NCBI GenBank assembly: GCA_964652565.1
Contig: CAZZEC010000002.1
Coordinates: forward strand, 20,374 to 84,373
Direction: 5' to 3'
DNA from: JBCCTX01 sp964652565
GTDB lineage: Bacteria; Bacteroidota; Bacteroidia; J057
Length of the DNA: 64,000 nt
This document shows, piece by piece, positions 1 to 7,942 of this stretch. The first letter of the stretch is position 1, and each line of letters begins with the position of its first letter. Below the pieces are notes generated by a model. It made no database searches. It saw only the letters and a program-made list of their open reading frames with translations, and was not told where the DNA came from. Both the position numbers and the translations under genes were made by a program.

Positions 1-603
1 TAACCATAAGTTACCATTCCTTGAATAATCGATGTGTGCCATCGTCACTTTTCCCAGGACTCCATCATTTATATATTCATTTGCAGTGCTATAAGAATCA
101 TCAGACATTCCTTGTACGCCTACCTGCAATTGCAAACCCGTCTGGTCCACTTTCTCAATCACTTCAAATGCCTCATCAATCTCATGTGTCATGGGTTTCT
201 CCGTATATACATGTTTCCCCGCATCGAGTGCATCGATGATCATTTGATGGTGCCAGTGCTCTGGAGTAGCTATTAATACGTAATCGAGATCTTTATTATC
301 CAAAAGCCTTTGATAATATCGCTCTCCTGTTCCTCCGGTCAACGTAGCTGCCTGATCTTTGCGCTTATCATATACATCACAAACCTGTAATATATCTATA
401 TTGTCAGAAGCTTTCATACCGACCAATGCACGAAGATGACCACTTCCCATTCCCCCACAACCGATTGCTCCAACATTTAGTCGTTCATTAGCTCCAATAA
501 TTCTTCGATAACTCTTTGCCGTTGAAATCCAGGGAATGACTGTTGCAGCAGTAGTTGCTTGAGTAGCAGTTTTGATAAATTTTCTGCGGGTCTGTTTGTG
601 CAT
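1..603 (-). CDS. Gfo/Idh/MocA family oxidoreductase, Tat-exported (3' end beyond window)
   Basis: The 201 visible residues are the N-terminal NAD(P)-binding half of a Gfo/Idh/MocA sugar or cyclitol dehydrogenase; the C-terminal substrate domain lies beyond the left edge. A twin-arginine signal (TRRKFIK, residues 5-11) is followed by a hydrophobic stretch. The Rossmann fingerprint GAIGCGGMGSGH covers residues 45-56, ATPEHWH 112-118 and the catalytic-family motif EKP 135-137. I chose the ATG at 603 because it places the Tat motif at the N-terminus. It is divergent from the class V aminotransferase at 903, with repeat element A1 between them. Family members act on sugars or inositols; the substrate here is unknown. 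Family call is firm. Confidence 0.9.
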   Translation of the reverse strand, partial: MHKQTRRKFIKTATQATTAATVIPWISTAKSYRRIIGANERLNVGAIGCGGMGSGHLRALVGMKASDNIDILQVCDVYDKRKDQAATLTGGTGERYYQRLLDNKDLDYVLIATPEHWHHQMIIDALDAGKHVYTEKPMTHEIDEAFEVIEKVDQTGLQLQVGVQGMSDDSYSTANEYINDGVLGKVTMAHIDYSRNGNLWL

Positions 604-714
604 AATAGTAGGTTTAGAAAATATTGAAGTCCTATGTTGGAAATTAAGACAAAGAATTGTATTTGCAAAAATCTCATATCCATCGTCCCACGGATTTTAA
701 TCTATTAATAAAGC

Positions 715-837
715 AGGGTAAATGCATTAAAAACATTAATAGCTACTAATCAGAAACTTACATTTATCCATTGTATAAATATTTTAACTGTAACCAATTG
801 ATAATGAATTATTCATAAAATTTGGTGCGTTCGCCCT
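715..837 (+). mobile_element. MITE-like element, family A copy 1
   Basis: A 123-bp non-coding element ending in a GCGTTCGCCCT terminus, with a decayed left terminus (agggtaaatgcat). The interior closely matches copies at 53219, 57416 and 60480. The flanks carry an imperfect 11-bp direct repeat (attaataaagc on the left, tttattaaagc on the right, 9 of 11 identical), consistent with an old target-site duplication. It lies in the divergent intergenic region between the Gfo/Idh/MocA and aminotransferase genes. Confidence 0.8.
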
Positions 838-902
838 TTTATTAAAGCGTTTAGGAGGTATGATAATTTTTAGTATTTTAAAATACACCAACAATACACA
901 TT

Positions 903-2189
903 ATGAATTACAACCGAAGATTATTTATTAAACAAGGTGGACTCGCCACATTAGGCGCTGTTTCCCTCCCGTATGGAACCCAAGAAAAGCGACAACAGAT
1001 TCAACAAGCTGTAAAAAGCATCTCGCACTTATCCCCAAAAGAGGTAGCTCGCAATGAAGCATTTTGGTATCAGGTTCAAAAATCTTTCAAGCAGACTGCA
1101 CAGTTTACCAATCTCGAAAACGGATATTTTTGTTGTCAGCCTCTGGAAGTCATGGAAGCACAACTCAATAGTATTCGAATGATTAATGAGCAGCCTTCCT
1201 ACTATATGCGTACCCAACAGCATAAAGATCGCGCAAATATCAAAGCTCAATTAGCCGAATTGGCGGGATGTAGTGTAGAAGAGATCGTAGTTACCAGAAA
1301 TACAACAGAGTCATTGAATACCATTGTATCGGGGATGGATTTTGAGTCAGGGGATGAGGCCATATTGTGCGATCAGGATTATGGAAGCATGAAAGAACAA
1401 TTTGAGCAGCAGTCACAACGCCAGGGCCTCGTATTGAAATGGATTGAGCTTCCTCTTCATCCCAAAAGTGATGAGGAAATTGTTGAGCGCTATGAGCAAG
1501 CCATTACTGCCAAGACAAAGGTGATGCTGGTAACTCACCTGATTAATATCACCGGACAAGTACTACCTGTCCGAAAAATTGCAGATATGGCACACAGTCA
1601 TGGCGTAGAAGTCATTTGCGATGGGGCACATTCATTTGCACATGTAGACTTTAAGATTCCCGAATTGGGATGCGACTATTTTGGTGCAAGTCTACACAAA
1701 TGGTTGTGTTGCCCACTAGGTTCTGGGCTTATGTATATTAAAAAAGAGCACATCCATAAAATTTGGCCTTTGTATGGAGATGTACATAAACAAGTAGATG
1801 ATATCAGTAAATTTGAACACAAGGGAACCCACCCCTGCTCCACCGATCGAACCATTGCAGATGCGATTCACTTTCATGAAATGATTGGTGCTGAAAGGAA
1901 AATTGAAAGATTAAGATATTTGAGAAATTATTGGATCGATCAAGTCAAAGATTTACCGAATGTACATATCAATTCTCCCTTTGATGAATCGAGGAGTTGT
2001 GCAATAGGAAATGTAGCTGTAGAAGGAATGACACCCAAGGAGTTATCAGACTATTTTTTCCAGGAACACAGAATTTTTACGGTGGCAATTAATACTAAAT
2101 CAGTGAAGGGCGTAAGGGTCACTCCACACTTGTACACGACGTTAAAAGATCTGGATAAGCTTGTACATGCGATCAAATCTATTGCTTAA
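903..2189 (+). CDS. Class V aminotransferase (cysteine desulfurase/isopenicillin-N epimerase-like), Tat signal
   Basis: A 428-residue fold-type I PLP enzyme. The N-terminus carries a Tat-like motif (NRRLFIK, residues 4-10) and hydrophobic segment, so export is likely. PLP-binding features are visible: TRNTTESLN (131-139) in the cofactor loop, the aspartate/histidine stretch CDGAHS (239-244) and the Schiff-base lysine in SLHKWL (K266). No cysteine-desulfurase SxxC active loop is evident, so an epimerase or lyase-type reaction is as likely as desulfuration. Its stop overlaps the convergent mlaD stop. Substrate unknown; family secure. Confidence 0.88.
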   Translation: MNYNRRLFIKQGGLATLGAVSLPYGTQEKRQQIQQAVKSISHLSPKEVARNEAFWYQVQKSFKQTAQFTNLENGYFCCQPLEVMEAQLNSIRMINEQPSYYMRTQQHKDRANIKAQLAELAGCSVEEIVVTRNTTESLNTIVSGMDFESGDEAILCDQDYGSMKEQFEQQSQRQGLVLKWIELPLHPKSDEEIVERYEQAITAKTKVMLVTHLINITGQVLPVRKIADMAHSHGVEVICDGAHSFAHVDFKIPELGCDYFGASLHKWLCCPLGSGLMYIKKEHIHKIWPLYGDVHKQVDDISKFEHKGTHPCSTDRTIADAIHFHEMIGAERKIERLRYLRNYWIDQVKDLPNVHINSPFDESRSCAIGNVAVEGMTPKELSDYFFQEHRIFTVAINTKSVKGVRVTPHLYTTLKDLDKLVHAIKSIA

Positions 2190-3169
2190 TTTTGCTGATC
2201 CATTTTTTCAGCTTCTTTTGCTTTTTTCTTGAAGTATTTTCTAAAGAGAAAATTGGATCTGAGTGCTTGCATATTCTCACTAAAGCGCTCGGATCCTTCA
2301 TTGAGATTATCCATTATATCTTTTAAATCCTCCGCTACTAAGGTATCCTGAAGTAGCGTGCCCACAGTTCCTTCATCATTATCCAATTTGCTAATAAGTG
2401 TTTGGAACTCTGCACTTGTCTGGTCTACTGTCATTGTCGCGTGCTCGATATTTTCAAGTGCCTGCGACATTGTAGTTACCCAGGATGTATCCGTGAGTAA
2501 CGTACTCAGTAAACCTTGTCCTTCTTCGATCAACTTGACACTTTGCTGCAAATCTTTCATTAGCTGAATAGATTCAAGACTGGTTTGATTGAGATTTAAT
2601 GCAGTTTGTTGAAGCTGTTTTGCGAGCCCCTCATCTCTCAGCAGCGTCCCTAGCGTACCATTTCCGCTATAAATGTTATCAGAAATTTTGACGAGGTTTT
2701 CAACGAGTTTTGCCGCATTTTCATTTGTAGCGTTTAATGTCTCAAGCAGATCATCGGTAGAGACCTGCTCCTTGCTCTGGATATGATCACCAGGATCCAC
2801 TGTCTCAGCATTCCCCGATACAGGATTGATATCAACGACTTTTTCACCAACTAATCCATCTGAGCCTATACTTGCCATAGCATTCTTTCGAATATATTGT
2901 CTGGCGTCATCCTGGATGAGCATTACAATTTGTATAGTCGTATCACTTTTGATCGAAGTGCTTTCTACAGTTCCCACAGTTACCCCCATGAACCTGACAT
3001 TACTTCCAGCCCTGAGTCCTCCTATCTGGCTAAATGAGGTTTCCAGGCGAAAAAAACTGCCAAATACATTTTGCTTATTTCCCATGAAATAGATGGCTGC
3101 AGTCAGGAGGATGGCTGCAACAGTGACCAACATACCTAATTGGATTCTTTGACTAACCTTTTGTTGCAT
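2186..3169 (-). CDS. mlaD: MlaD/MCE-family periplasmic lipid-binding protein
   Basis: A 327-residue protein with one N-terminal transmembrane helix (about residues 10-30) followed by an MCE domain (RFMGVTVGTVESTSI at about 59-73) and a long helical tail rich in polar heptad-like sequence. MCE proteins form a periplasmic ring that passes phospholipid between inner and outer membranes. It is the last gene of the leftward mlaE-mlaF-mlaD set, 27 bp after mlaF. The longer C-terminal helical region (about 150-327) is usual for MlaD relatives outside Proteobacteria. Substrate (phospholipid) is inferred from the family. Confidence 0.9.
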   Translation of the reverse strand: MQQKVSQRIQLGMLVTVAAILLTAAIYFMGNKQNVFGSFFRLETSFSQIGGLRAGSNVRFMGVTVGTVESTSIKSDTTIQIVMLIQDDARQYIRKNAMASIGSDGLVGEKVVDINPVSGNAETVDPGDHIQSKEQVSTDDLLETLNATNENAAKLVENLVKISDNIYSGNGTLGTLLRDEGLAKQLQQTALNLNQTSLESIQLMKDLQQSVKLIEEGQGLLSTLLTDTSWVTTMSQALENIEHATMTVDQTSAEFQTLISKLDNDEGTVGTLLQDTLVAEDLKDIMDNLNEGSERFSENMQALRSNFLFRKYFKKKAKEAEKMDQQN

Positions 3170-3196
3170 ATCAAGCTGTTGTGATTTCTGTATTTG

Positions 3197-3985
3197 TTAT
3201 ACAAAAAAGCCCCTAACTCTAGGGTCTTCGTGATGCTCTAATTCTTCGTATATCCCCTCGGCAAAATTCCGACCTTCGACCAAGGTAATGATCCGATTTG
3301 CAATAATTTTTGTACAAACCATATCATGTGTAATCGTAATCGATGAAGTATTATACTTTTGCTGTATATCCAAAATCAAATGAGAGATTTCCTTGCCAGT
3401 GATAGGGTCCAACCCTGTCGTAGGCTCATCATATAATATAATCTGAGGCTTTAGCATGAGTGTTCTTGCCAGAGCCACTCGCTTTTTCATTCCACCTGAA
3501 AGTTCAGATGGCATCAGATCTATGGCATGTGCTAACCCTACACTTTCAAGTGCCTCTAATACAAGTGATCGAGTATCACTTGCTCCTTCCAGTTTCTCAG
3601 GATGCCGTCTAAGTGGAAACTCAAGATTCTCTCTAACGGTCATAGAGTCGTATAATGCACTTCCCTGAAAGAGAAACCCGATCTCTGTTCTGAGCATATC
3701 CATTTCTTTCCGGTCTAATGCCGTTATATCCCTTCCCAGAATCTTCATGCTACCGGAGTCAATAGGTAATAGTCCTACCAGACATTTAATAAATACCGTC
3801 TTGCCAGAACCAGATCTCCCTAGTACAACTACATTCTCCCCTCTGTTTAACCTCATACTAAAGTCTGACAGTACATGGTTATCGCCAAAAGCCTTATTCA
3901 GGTTCTCTACCTCAATGACGGTTTTAGTTTGAGAGTTTGGTTGAGATGAAGATATAGTGGGTTTTCTTTCGTTTGGCAAACTCAT
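3197..3985 (-). CDS. mlaF: ABC transporter ATP-binding protein, MlaF type
   Basis: A 262-residue ABC ATPase. Walker A is GRSGSGKT (about 57-64), the signature is LSGGMKKR (about 161-168) with the GGM variant typical of MlaF-like ATPases, and Walker B is IILYDEP (about 182-188). The H-loop lies in ITHDM. It drives lipid transport together with MlaE and MlaD. The start overlaps the mlaE stop by 4 bp, so the two are translationally coupled. It carries a roughly 20-residue N-terminal extension rich in Ser/Gln before the conserved core, of unknown role. Confidence 0.93.
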   Translation of the reverse strand: MSLPNERKPTISSSQPNSQTKTVIEVENLNKAFGDNHVLSDFSMRLNRGENVVVLGRSGSGKTVFIKCLVGLLPIDSGSMKILGRDITALDRKEMDMLRTEIGFLFQGSALYDSMTVRENLEFPLRRHPEKLEGASDTRSLVLEALESVGLAHAIDLMPSELSGGMKKRVALARTLMLKPQIILYDEPTTGLDPITGKEISHLILDIQQKYNTSSITITHDMVCTKIIANRIITLVEGRNFAEGIYEELEHHEDPRVRGFFV

Positions 3986-4770
3986 AAGTCATAAAATAAA
4001 TCAGCAACTAATACCGCCAAAAAGTCTAGAAGGAATACTAATAATGAAGCAACAACAACCGAAGAGTTAGCTGCTTTACCTACTCCTTCGGTACCTTTTT
4101 TAGAGGTATATCCCTTATAGCAACCTACCAGACCAATGGCAAACCCAAAGAAGAAGGATTTTGAAATTGAGGGGATTAAATCCCCAAATTCCAAAAATTC
4201 AAATACTTTCCCGAAATATAATCTCCAACTCACCCCTCCTTCCACACTCTCCATCCAATAGGATCCAAAAAGTGAAATTCCATCTGCCAGAACCACTAAA
4301 ACGGGCAACATCAATGTTGTTGCCAAAATCCTGGTAACAACGAGGTAGTTAAATGGATTCGTGCCTGAAACTTCCATCGCGTCTATCTGTTCTGTTACTT
4401 TCATAGACCCTAGTTCTGCTCCAATACTCGATCCTACTTTCCCTGCACAAATCAATGCAGTAATAATGGGTCCAATCTCTCTCACTACTGCTATCCCAAT
4501 CATAGAAGGCATGTAAGCTTCTGCTCCAAACTCAATTAAAGTGGGTCGAGTTTGAAGCGTGAAAACAACCCCCATGATAAAGCCAGTAATTCCCACCAGA
4601 GGAAATGAGCGGTAGCCAATTTGGTAGCATTGTCTTAAAAACTCCTCTACTTCAAAGGGGGGTGTAAACAATTGCTGAAAAAATCTCAGCGCAAAAAGTG
4701 TAATCTCGGCTGTCTCTTCAAGATATAATTTTAACCATTGAGGTATATTTGTCAAATTTGCCACAATCAC
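3982..4770 (-). CDS. mlaE: MlaE family ABC transporter permease
   Basis: A 262-residue integral membrane protein of the MlaE/YrbE family. The conserved membrane-domain sequence GFIMGVVFTLQTRP and the coupling region REIGPIITALICAGKVGSSIGAELG are both readable. About five hydrophobic segments are visible, the last at the C-terminus (VVASLLVFLLDFLAVLVADL). The start appears to be GTG at 4770. It overlaps mlaF by 4 bp downstream and follows the CBS-domain gene by 26 bp, suggesting one transcript. It forms the inner-membrane channel of the lipid-asymmetry transporter. Confidence 0.92.
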   Translation of the reverse strand: MIVANLTNIPQWLKLYLEETAEITLFALRFFQQLFTPPFEVEEFLRQCYQIGYRSFPLVGITGFIMGVVFTLQTRPTLIEFGAEAYMPSMIGIAVVREIGPIITALICAGKVGSSIGAELGSMKVTEQIDAMEVSGTNPFNYLVVTRILATTLMLPVLVVLADGISLFGSYWMESVEGGVSWRLYFGKVFEFLEFGDLIPSISKSFFFGFAIGLVGCYKGYTSKKGTEGVGKAANSSVVVASLLVFLLDFLAVLVADLFYDL

Positions 4771-4796
4771 TTTATATTGGTGCTATTGTATGAACC

Positions 4797-5231
4797 CTAC
4801 TCTCTCGCTTGTTCTTTCCACATAAGTCGTACAACCTCAACTAATTGTTTGACAATAAATTCCAGAGCATCATCTACTGTCATTATTCCAACAAGTAATC
4901 CCTCTTCATCCACTATTGGCAATCTGCGCACGCCTTTTCTTCTCATTTTCTGAAGCGCTTCGTATATATCCTCTTCTCCCTCTGCTGTCTCCAGGTCTTT
5001 ACTCATAACTTCATCTACTATCACTTCATCAACACTTCTTCCCTGCGTAGCAACTTTCAGCACGATATCTCTATCAGTAATAATTCCAATAGGCTTAATA
5101 CCGTCATTGATCACCTCCACCACAATAAGACTTCCTACGTGGTACTGTTTCATATATTGAGCAGCTATACGTATGGAATCACCAGCCTTTACTACTACCG
5201 GATTAGGGACACATACATCAGATACCTTCAT
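4797..5231 (-). CDS. CBS domain pair protein
   Basis: A small soluble protein of about 144 residues made almost entirely of two CBS repeats (roughly residues 5-60 and 75-130), ending in a basic/acidic helix. CBS pairs bind adenosyl ligands (AMP, ATP, SAM, c-di-AMP) and usually regulate partner proteins. The reading frame extends to a TTG upstream, but the ATG at 5231 gives the natural start directly before the first CBS repeat. It lies 26 bp upstream of mlaE, so regulation of the Mla transporter by an adenylate is a reasonable but untested idea. Confidence 0.88.
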   Translation of the reverse strand: MKVSDVCVPNPVVVKAGDSIRIAAQYMKQYHVGSLIVVEVINDGIKPIGIITDRDIVLKVATQGRSVDEVIVDEVMSKDLETAEGEEDIYEALQKMRRKGVRRLPIVDEEGLLVGIMTVDDALEFIVKQLVEVVRLMWKEQARE

Positions 5232-5626
5232 AAATGCAAGCAACTTGATTAATGGTACAACTTTACATCAAACTTTTCCTTCTCCCCCAATTTCGAAATT
5301 TTAAACTAAAATATTACTATCCTTTGGCATCTTTAGGAGGATATACTCAAATTTCCTGTGTTTGATCCATTATTCTCTCCAAAAGATCTTCAACTAAATG
5401 AGTTTAATAAATTGCACGGAAAAAATTTATCCCAAAAAAATATATATCATACAGCTTATTGAACAAAGTCATAAGACAATTTTTGGCTCATGCATGTATA
5501 TTGTATCTTGCCTCTAAATATATCTCATTACATAGGAGAATAGTCACTACTATTACTAATATTTGTCATGTCAGGCGTAATGACGAAATCGTAATATTAA
5601 ATCCAAAAATAATACCCATTATGATA
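5232..5626. other. Intergenic region between CBS gene and universal stress protein
   Basis: This divergent gap of nearly 400 bp is strongly AT-rich and must carry promoters for both flanking genes. I see no gene, repeat or strong hairpin. The open frame of the stress-protein gene runs back to a TTG at 5459, but the extra residues do not resemble the family. Confidence 0.5.
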
Positions 5627-6478
5627 ATGAAAACGATATTAGTTCCAACCGATTTTTCCGATGAGGCTAAAGACGCTATGATGTACGCAATTCCATATGC
5701 GCAGGAATGGGATGCAAAGATATTGTTATTTCACGTTTATCCTCCACCTTCTGGCCCCGATACAGCATGGGTATTTGTTGAAGCAGAAAGAGAGAACTGG
5801 GAACAAGGAGCGAAAGAAGCAATGGAAAAACTCATTGCTGAGATTCGCGCTGTAGATCAAACCCTGGAAACTGAGTATATGGTAAGACAAGGACCACTGG
5901 TCAGTGAAATTGTAACACTTGTGAAAGAAAAAGGTATTGATCTCATAGTTATGGGTACACAGGGAGCCAGTGGACTCGAAAAGGCGCTTGTCGGAACAAG
6001 TACTGCCAGTGTGGTATCCAGGGTAAAATGCCCAGTGATAGCCGTACCTAAAAGCTACGTTTACAAGGGACTCAAAAAAATTGTATTTGCTACTGACTAT
6101 CACGAACAAGACTTTGAAGTGTTAGGAGAATTAGCATCCCTTGCCACAAAATTTGTAGCATCACTAATTATTCTACATGTGGCTACGGATATTGGTGAAT
6201 ATGAGGATCAAAAATTTGACTGGTATAAGGAAAAAATAGCTGAAACCATATCGTATTCCAATATTTCATTTGAACTCGTCAAGCATTACGATATACAAGA
6301 AGCGATTGAAGATTTCATTAAATTTCACGAAGTCGATTTGCTTAGTATGTCCATGAGAAAGAAAACCTTATTTGAAAGAATGTTCGGTCGTAGTGAAACC
6401 AAAGAAATGGCCTATCATACACAGGTACCATTACTTGCCTATCACGCGTCAGAAATAGCGGTATCTGATACACAATAA
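5627..6478 (+). CDS. Tandem universal stress protein (two UspA domains)
   Basis: About 283 residues with two UspA folds in tandem. The first opens with MKTILVPTDFSDEAKD and contains the nucleotide-binding signature GTQGASGLEKALVGTSTASV, close to the ATP-binding G-2x-G-9x-G-S/T pattern. The second domain (from about KIVFATDYHEQD) is degenerate and lacks a clear ATP motif, which is common in Bacteroidota tandem Usp proteins. ATG codons at 5621 and 5627 are both possible; I chose the second because the family usually begins with M-K-x-I-L-V-P-T. Role: cytosolic stress or energy-state response, inferred from family. Confidence 0.88.
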   Translation: MKTILVPTDFSDEAKDAMMYAIPYAQEWDAKILLFHVYPPPSGPDTAWVFVEAERENWEQGAKEAMEKLIAEIRAVDQTLETEYMVRQGPLVSEIVTLVKEKGIDLIVMGTQGASGLEKALVGTSTASVVSRVKCPVIAVPKSYVYKGLKKIVFATDYHEQDFEVLGELASLATKFVASLIILHVATDIGEYEDQKFDWYKEKIAETISYSNISFELVKHYDIQEAIEDFIKFHEVDLLSMSMRKKTLFERMFGRSETKEMAYHTQVPLLAYHASEIAVSDTQ

Positions 6479-6649
6479 TTTGAATACAACTTACTGTGTT
6501 AGAATCCAACCATAGATTATTGTTGTCATAGGTCTTTATTTCATAGAGACCTGTGATTATACAAAGGCTAATTGGACTCATATGGGTTGACGAAAAGTTC
6601 TTCTTTGCTAATGTAAGGTAGAGAGTAAGTTTTCAAGCCTTTTTAATAA

Positions 6650-6820
6650 TTAAATTTCTTCGTCAATAGAAAAATTTATTGCTCGGTAATACTCATTTAA
6701 GTCGATTGCAGCTACCGTACCTATACTTTGCTGAAGGTAACGCATTAGTTGAAAAAAGAATGCTAATAAAGAATTTTCTTGCTTACTAAATTCGACAGAC
6801 TTTAATTTCCGTAAAGCATA
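6650..6820 (-). pseudogene. 3' remnant of an unidentified gene
   Basis: About 55 codons in a frame different from the neighbouring transposase piece (approximately LRKLKSVEFSKQENSLLAFF onward, ending NFSIDEEI). Composition looks coding, with amphipathic helices, but I do not recognise the family and there is no plausible start codon in its own right. It begins where the transposase HTH fragment loses homology, so it may be the 3' end of another gene joined to it by deletion. Confidence 0.35.
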
Positions 6821-6992
6821 ACAATCCTTTATCTCCCTCTTTCTCATAATCCCTTTTCCATTGATAAAAGGTCTCTCTTGAAATTCCAAAATGGCGACAA
6901 GCCTTAGAAATATTTTTGATTTCTGCAGCGTAGGCGAAAACACGCTTCTTTATAAGGATATCCGAAATAGCTTTTTGGTTCATCTGGATCAT
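6786..6992 (-). pseudogene. IS481-like transposase, N-terminal helix-turn-helix fragment
   Basis: Sixty-eight codons matching from memory the start of a Bacteroidota IS481/IS3-type transposase: a helix-turn-helix with CRHFGISRETFYQWKRDYE. In intact members the next part carries a second HTH and a DDE integrase core of 200 or more residues. Here homology stops after the GDKGL segment and the frame ends within 11 codons. No terminal inverted repeats were found. Dead remnant. Confidence 0.65.
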
Positions 6993-7122
6993 AACTTTTG
7001 ACAGTAAAATAAATAAAAACTGTCAACCTAAGTCGTGATTTTCACAGTTAAAGTATGTGGCTCCAGATTTTAAGTGCGCTGTAAGAGGAATTTAAAGCGT
7101 ATAGACCTGAATGATACCCATG

Positions 7123-7386
7123 TTATGGTAAACTATACCAAGCTCCCTTTCCATTTAACACCAGTAAATTCCTATCAACAAGCCTTTTTAGGTGTACTTT
7201 AAGTGTATTTCGGTTTGCTATACGAGTTGAAGAACCAATACTTTCAATAGTTGCGACCCTTCTTAATGCAGAAAGTCGTTCTGGAGCTAAGGTACCCAAA
7301 GCACGCCAAGCTCCTTTAAATTCATCAATTTAAGTGATCAATGAAAGTATCTCAGGGGTAATTAGTATGGTTAAGATATTTATCAT
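7123..7386 (-). pseudogene. Fic-family protein remnant with internal deletion and in-frame stop
   Basis: Read leftward, the frame gives IDEFKGAWRALG then ERLSALRRVATIESIGSST, the recognisable N-terminal region of Fic/DUF4172-type proteins. It jumps directly to NRNTLKVHLKRLVDRNLL, the C-terminal winged-helix part of the same family. The whole central Fic catalytic domain (HPFxxGNGR motif) is absent, so 150 or more codons were lost at the junction. An in-frame TAA at 7330-7332 separates the first residues (ITPEILSLIT) from the rest. Non-functional; AMPylation activity is impossible without the Fic motif. Confidence 0.6.
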
Positions 7387-7942
7387 TACCCAAAAATACA
7401 CCCGTTTACACCCATTTTCAAATTTTTTGGGGCGGATTCATCCCCACGATGTTGAGGGTTCTTACGAAGGAACTCCAAGAGAGGATTCCCACTTAGGTTA
7501 AACACAAAATATGAAAAATTGAAATGAATGAGAGTAACCCGTCAGAAATCAAAGAAATTAACTATCAGTTTGAGGTACTTATAAACTAGGTTTACAAGTA
7601 ATTCTTATTGCAGAATACGGGAAAGCCGACGAATAAAAAGCAGATATCAAATACACGAAAATCAGTGTAATTGACTTGCGCTTTGTCTGGGTATTAATTG
7701 TCATATATTTTTGAAATCTTGGATTTGGAGGTAATAAGATATTTATCAAAATACACGTTAGATAGAAATTGATGAAATCGAACCAGGTGAAAGAGGACAA
7801 ATTTTATTCACGTATTACCCTTTTGATCAATCAATTTGCGATTTGATAAAATATCACTTGATACATATATACATTAAATAATTGGTGAATATTAGCTTAT
7901 ATTAGGTACTAACATTCATCATTTTTTATCAATATACCTCGC
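7387..7942. other. Gene-poor region downstream of the Fic remnant
   Basis: No intact gene is supported here. Short coding-looking scraps occur (for example plus-strand codons near 7590-7640 reading LQVILIAEYGKADE before a stop), but none has a start or recognisable family. With the transposase and Fic pieces just to the left this looks like decayed acquired DNA. The last part must contain the promoter for the sugar porter at 7943. Confidence 0.4.

Noticed and set aside
5726..6109. 127-codon antisense frame in the universal stress protein gene
   Set aside because: It mirrors a strongly supported gene and has cysteine/tyrosine-rich shadow composition.
7579..7800. 73-codon minus frame right of the Fic remnant
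   Set aside because: Aromatic-rich low-complexity translation with no homology that I can see.
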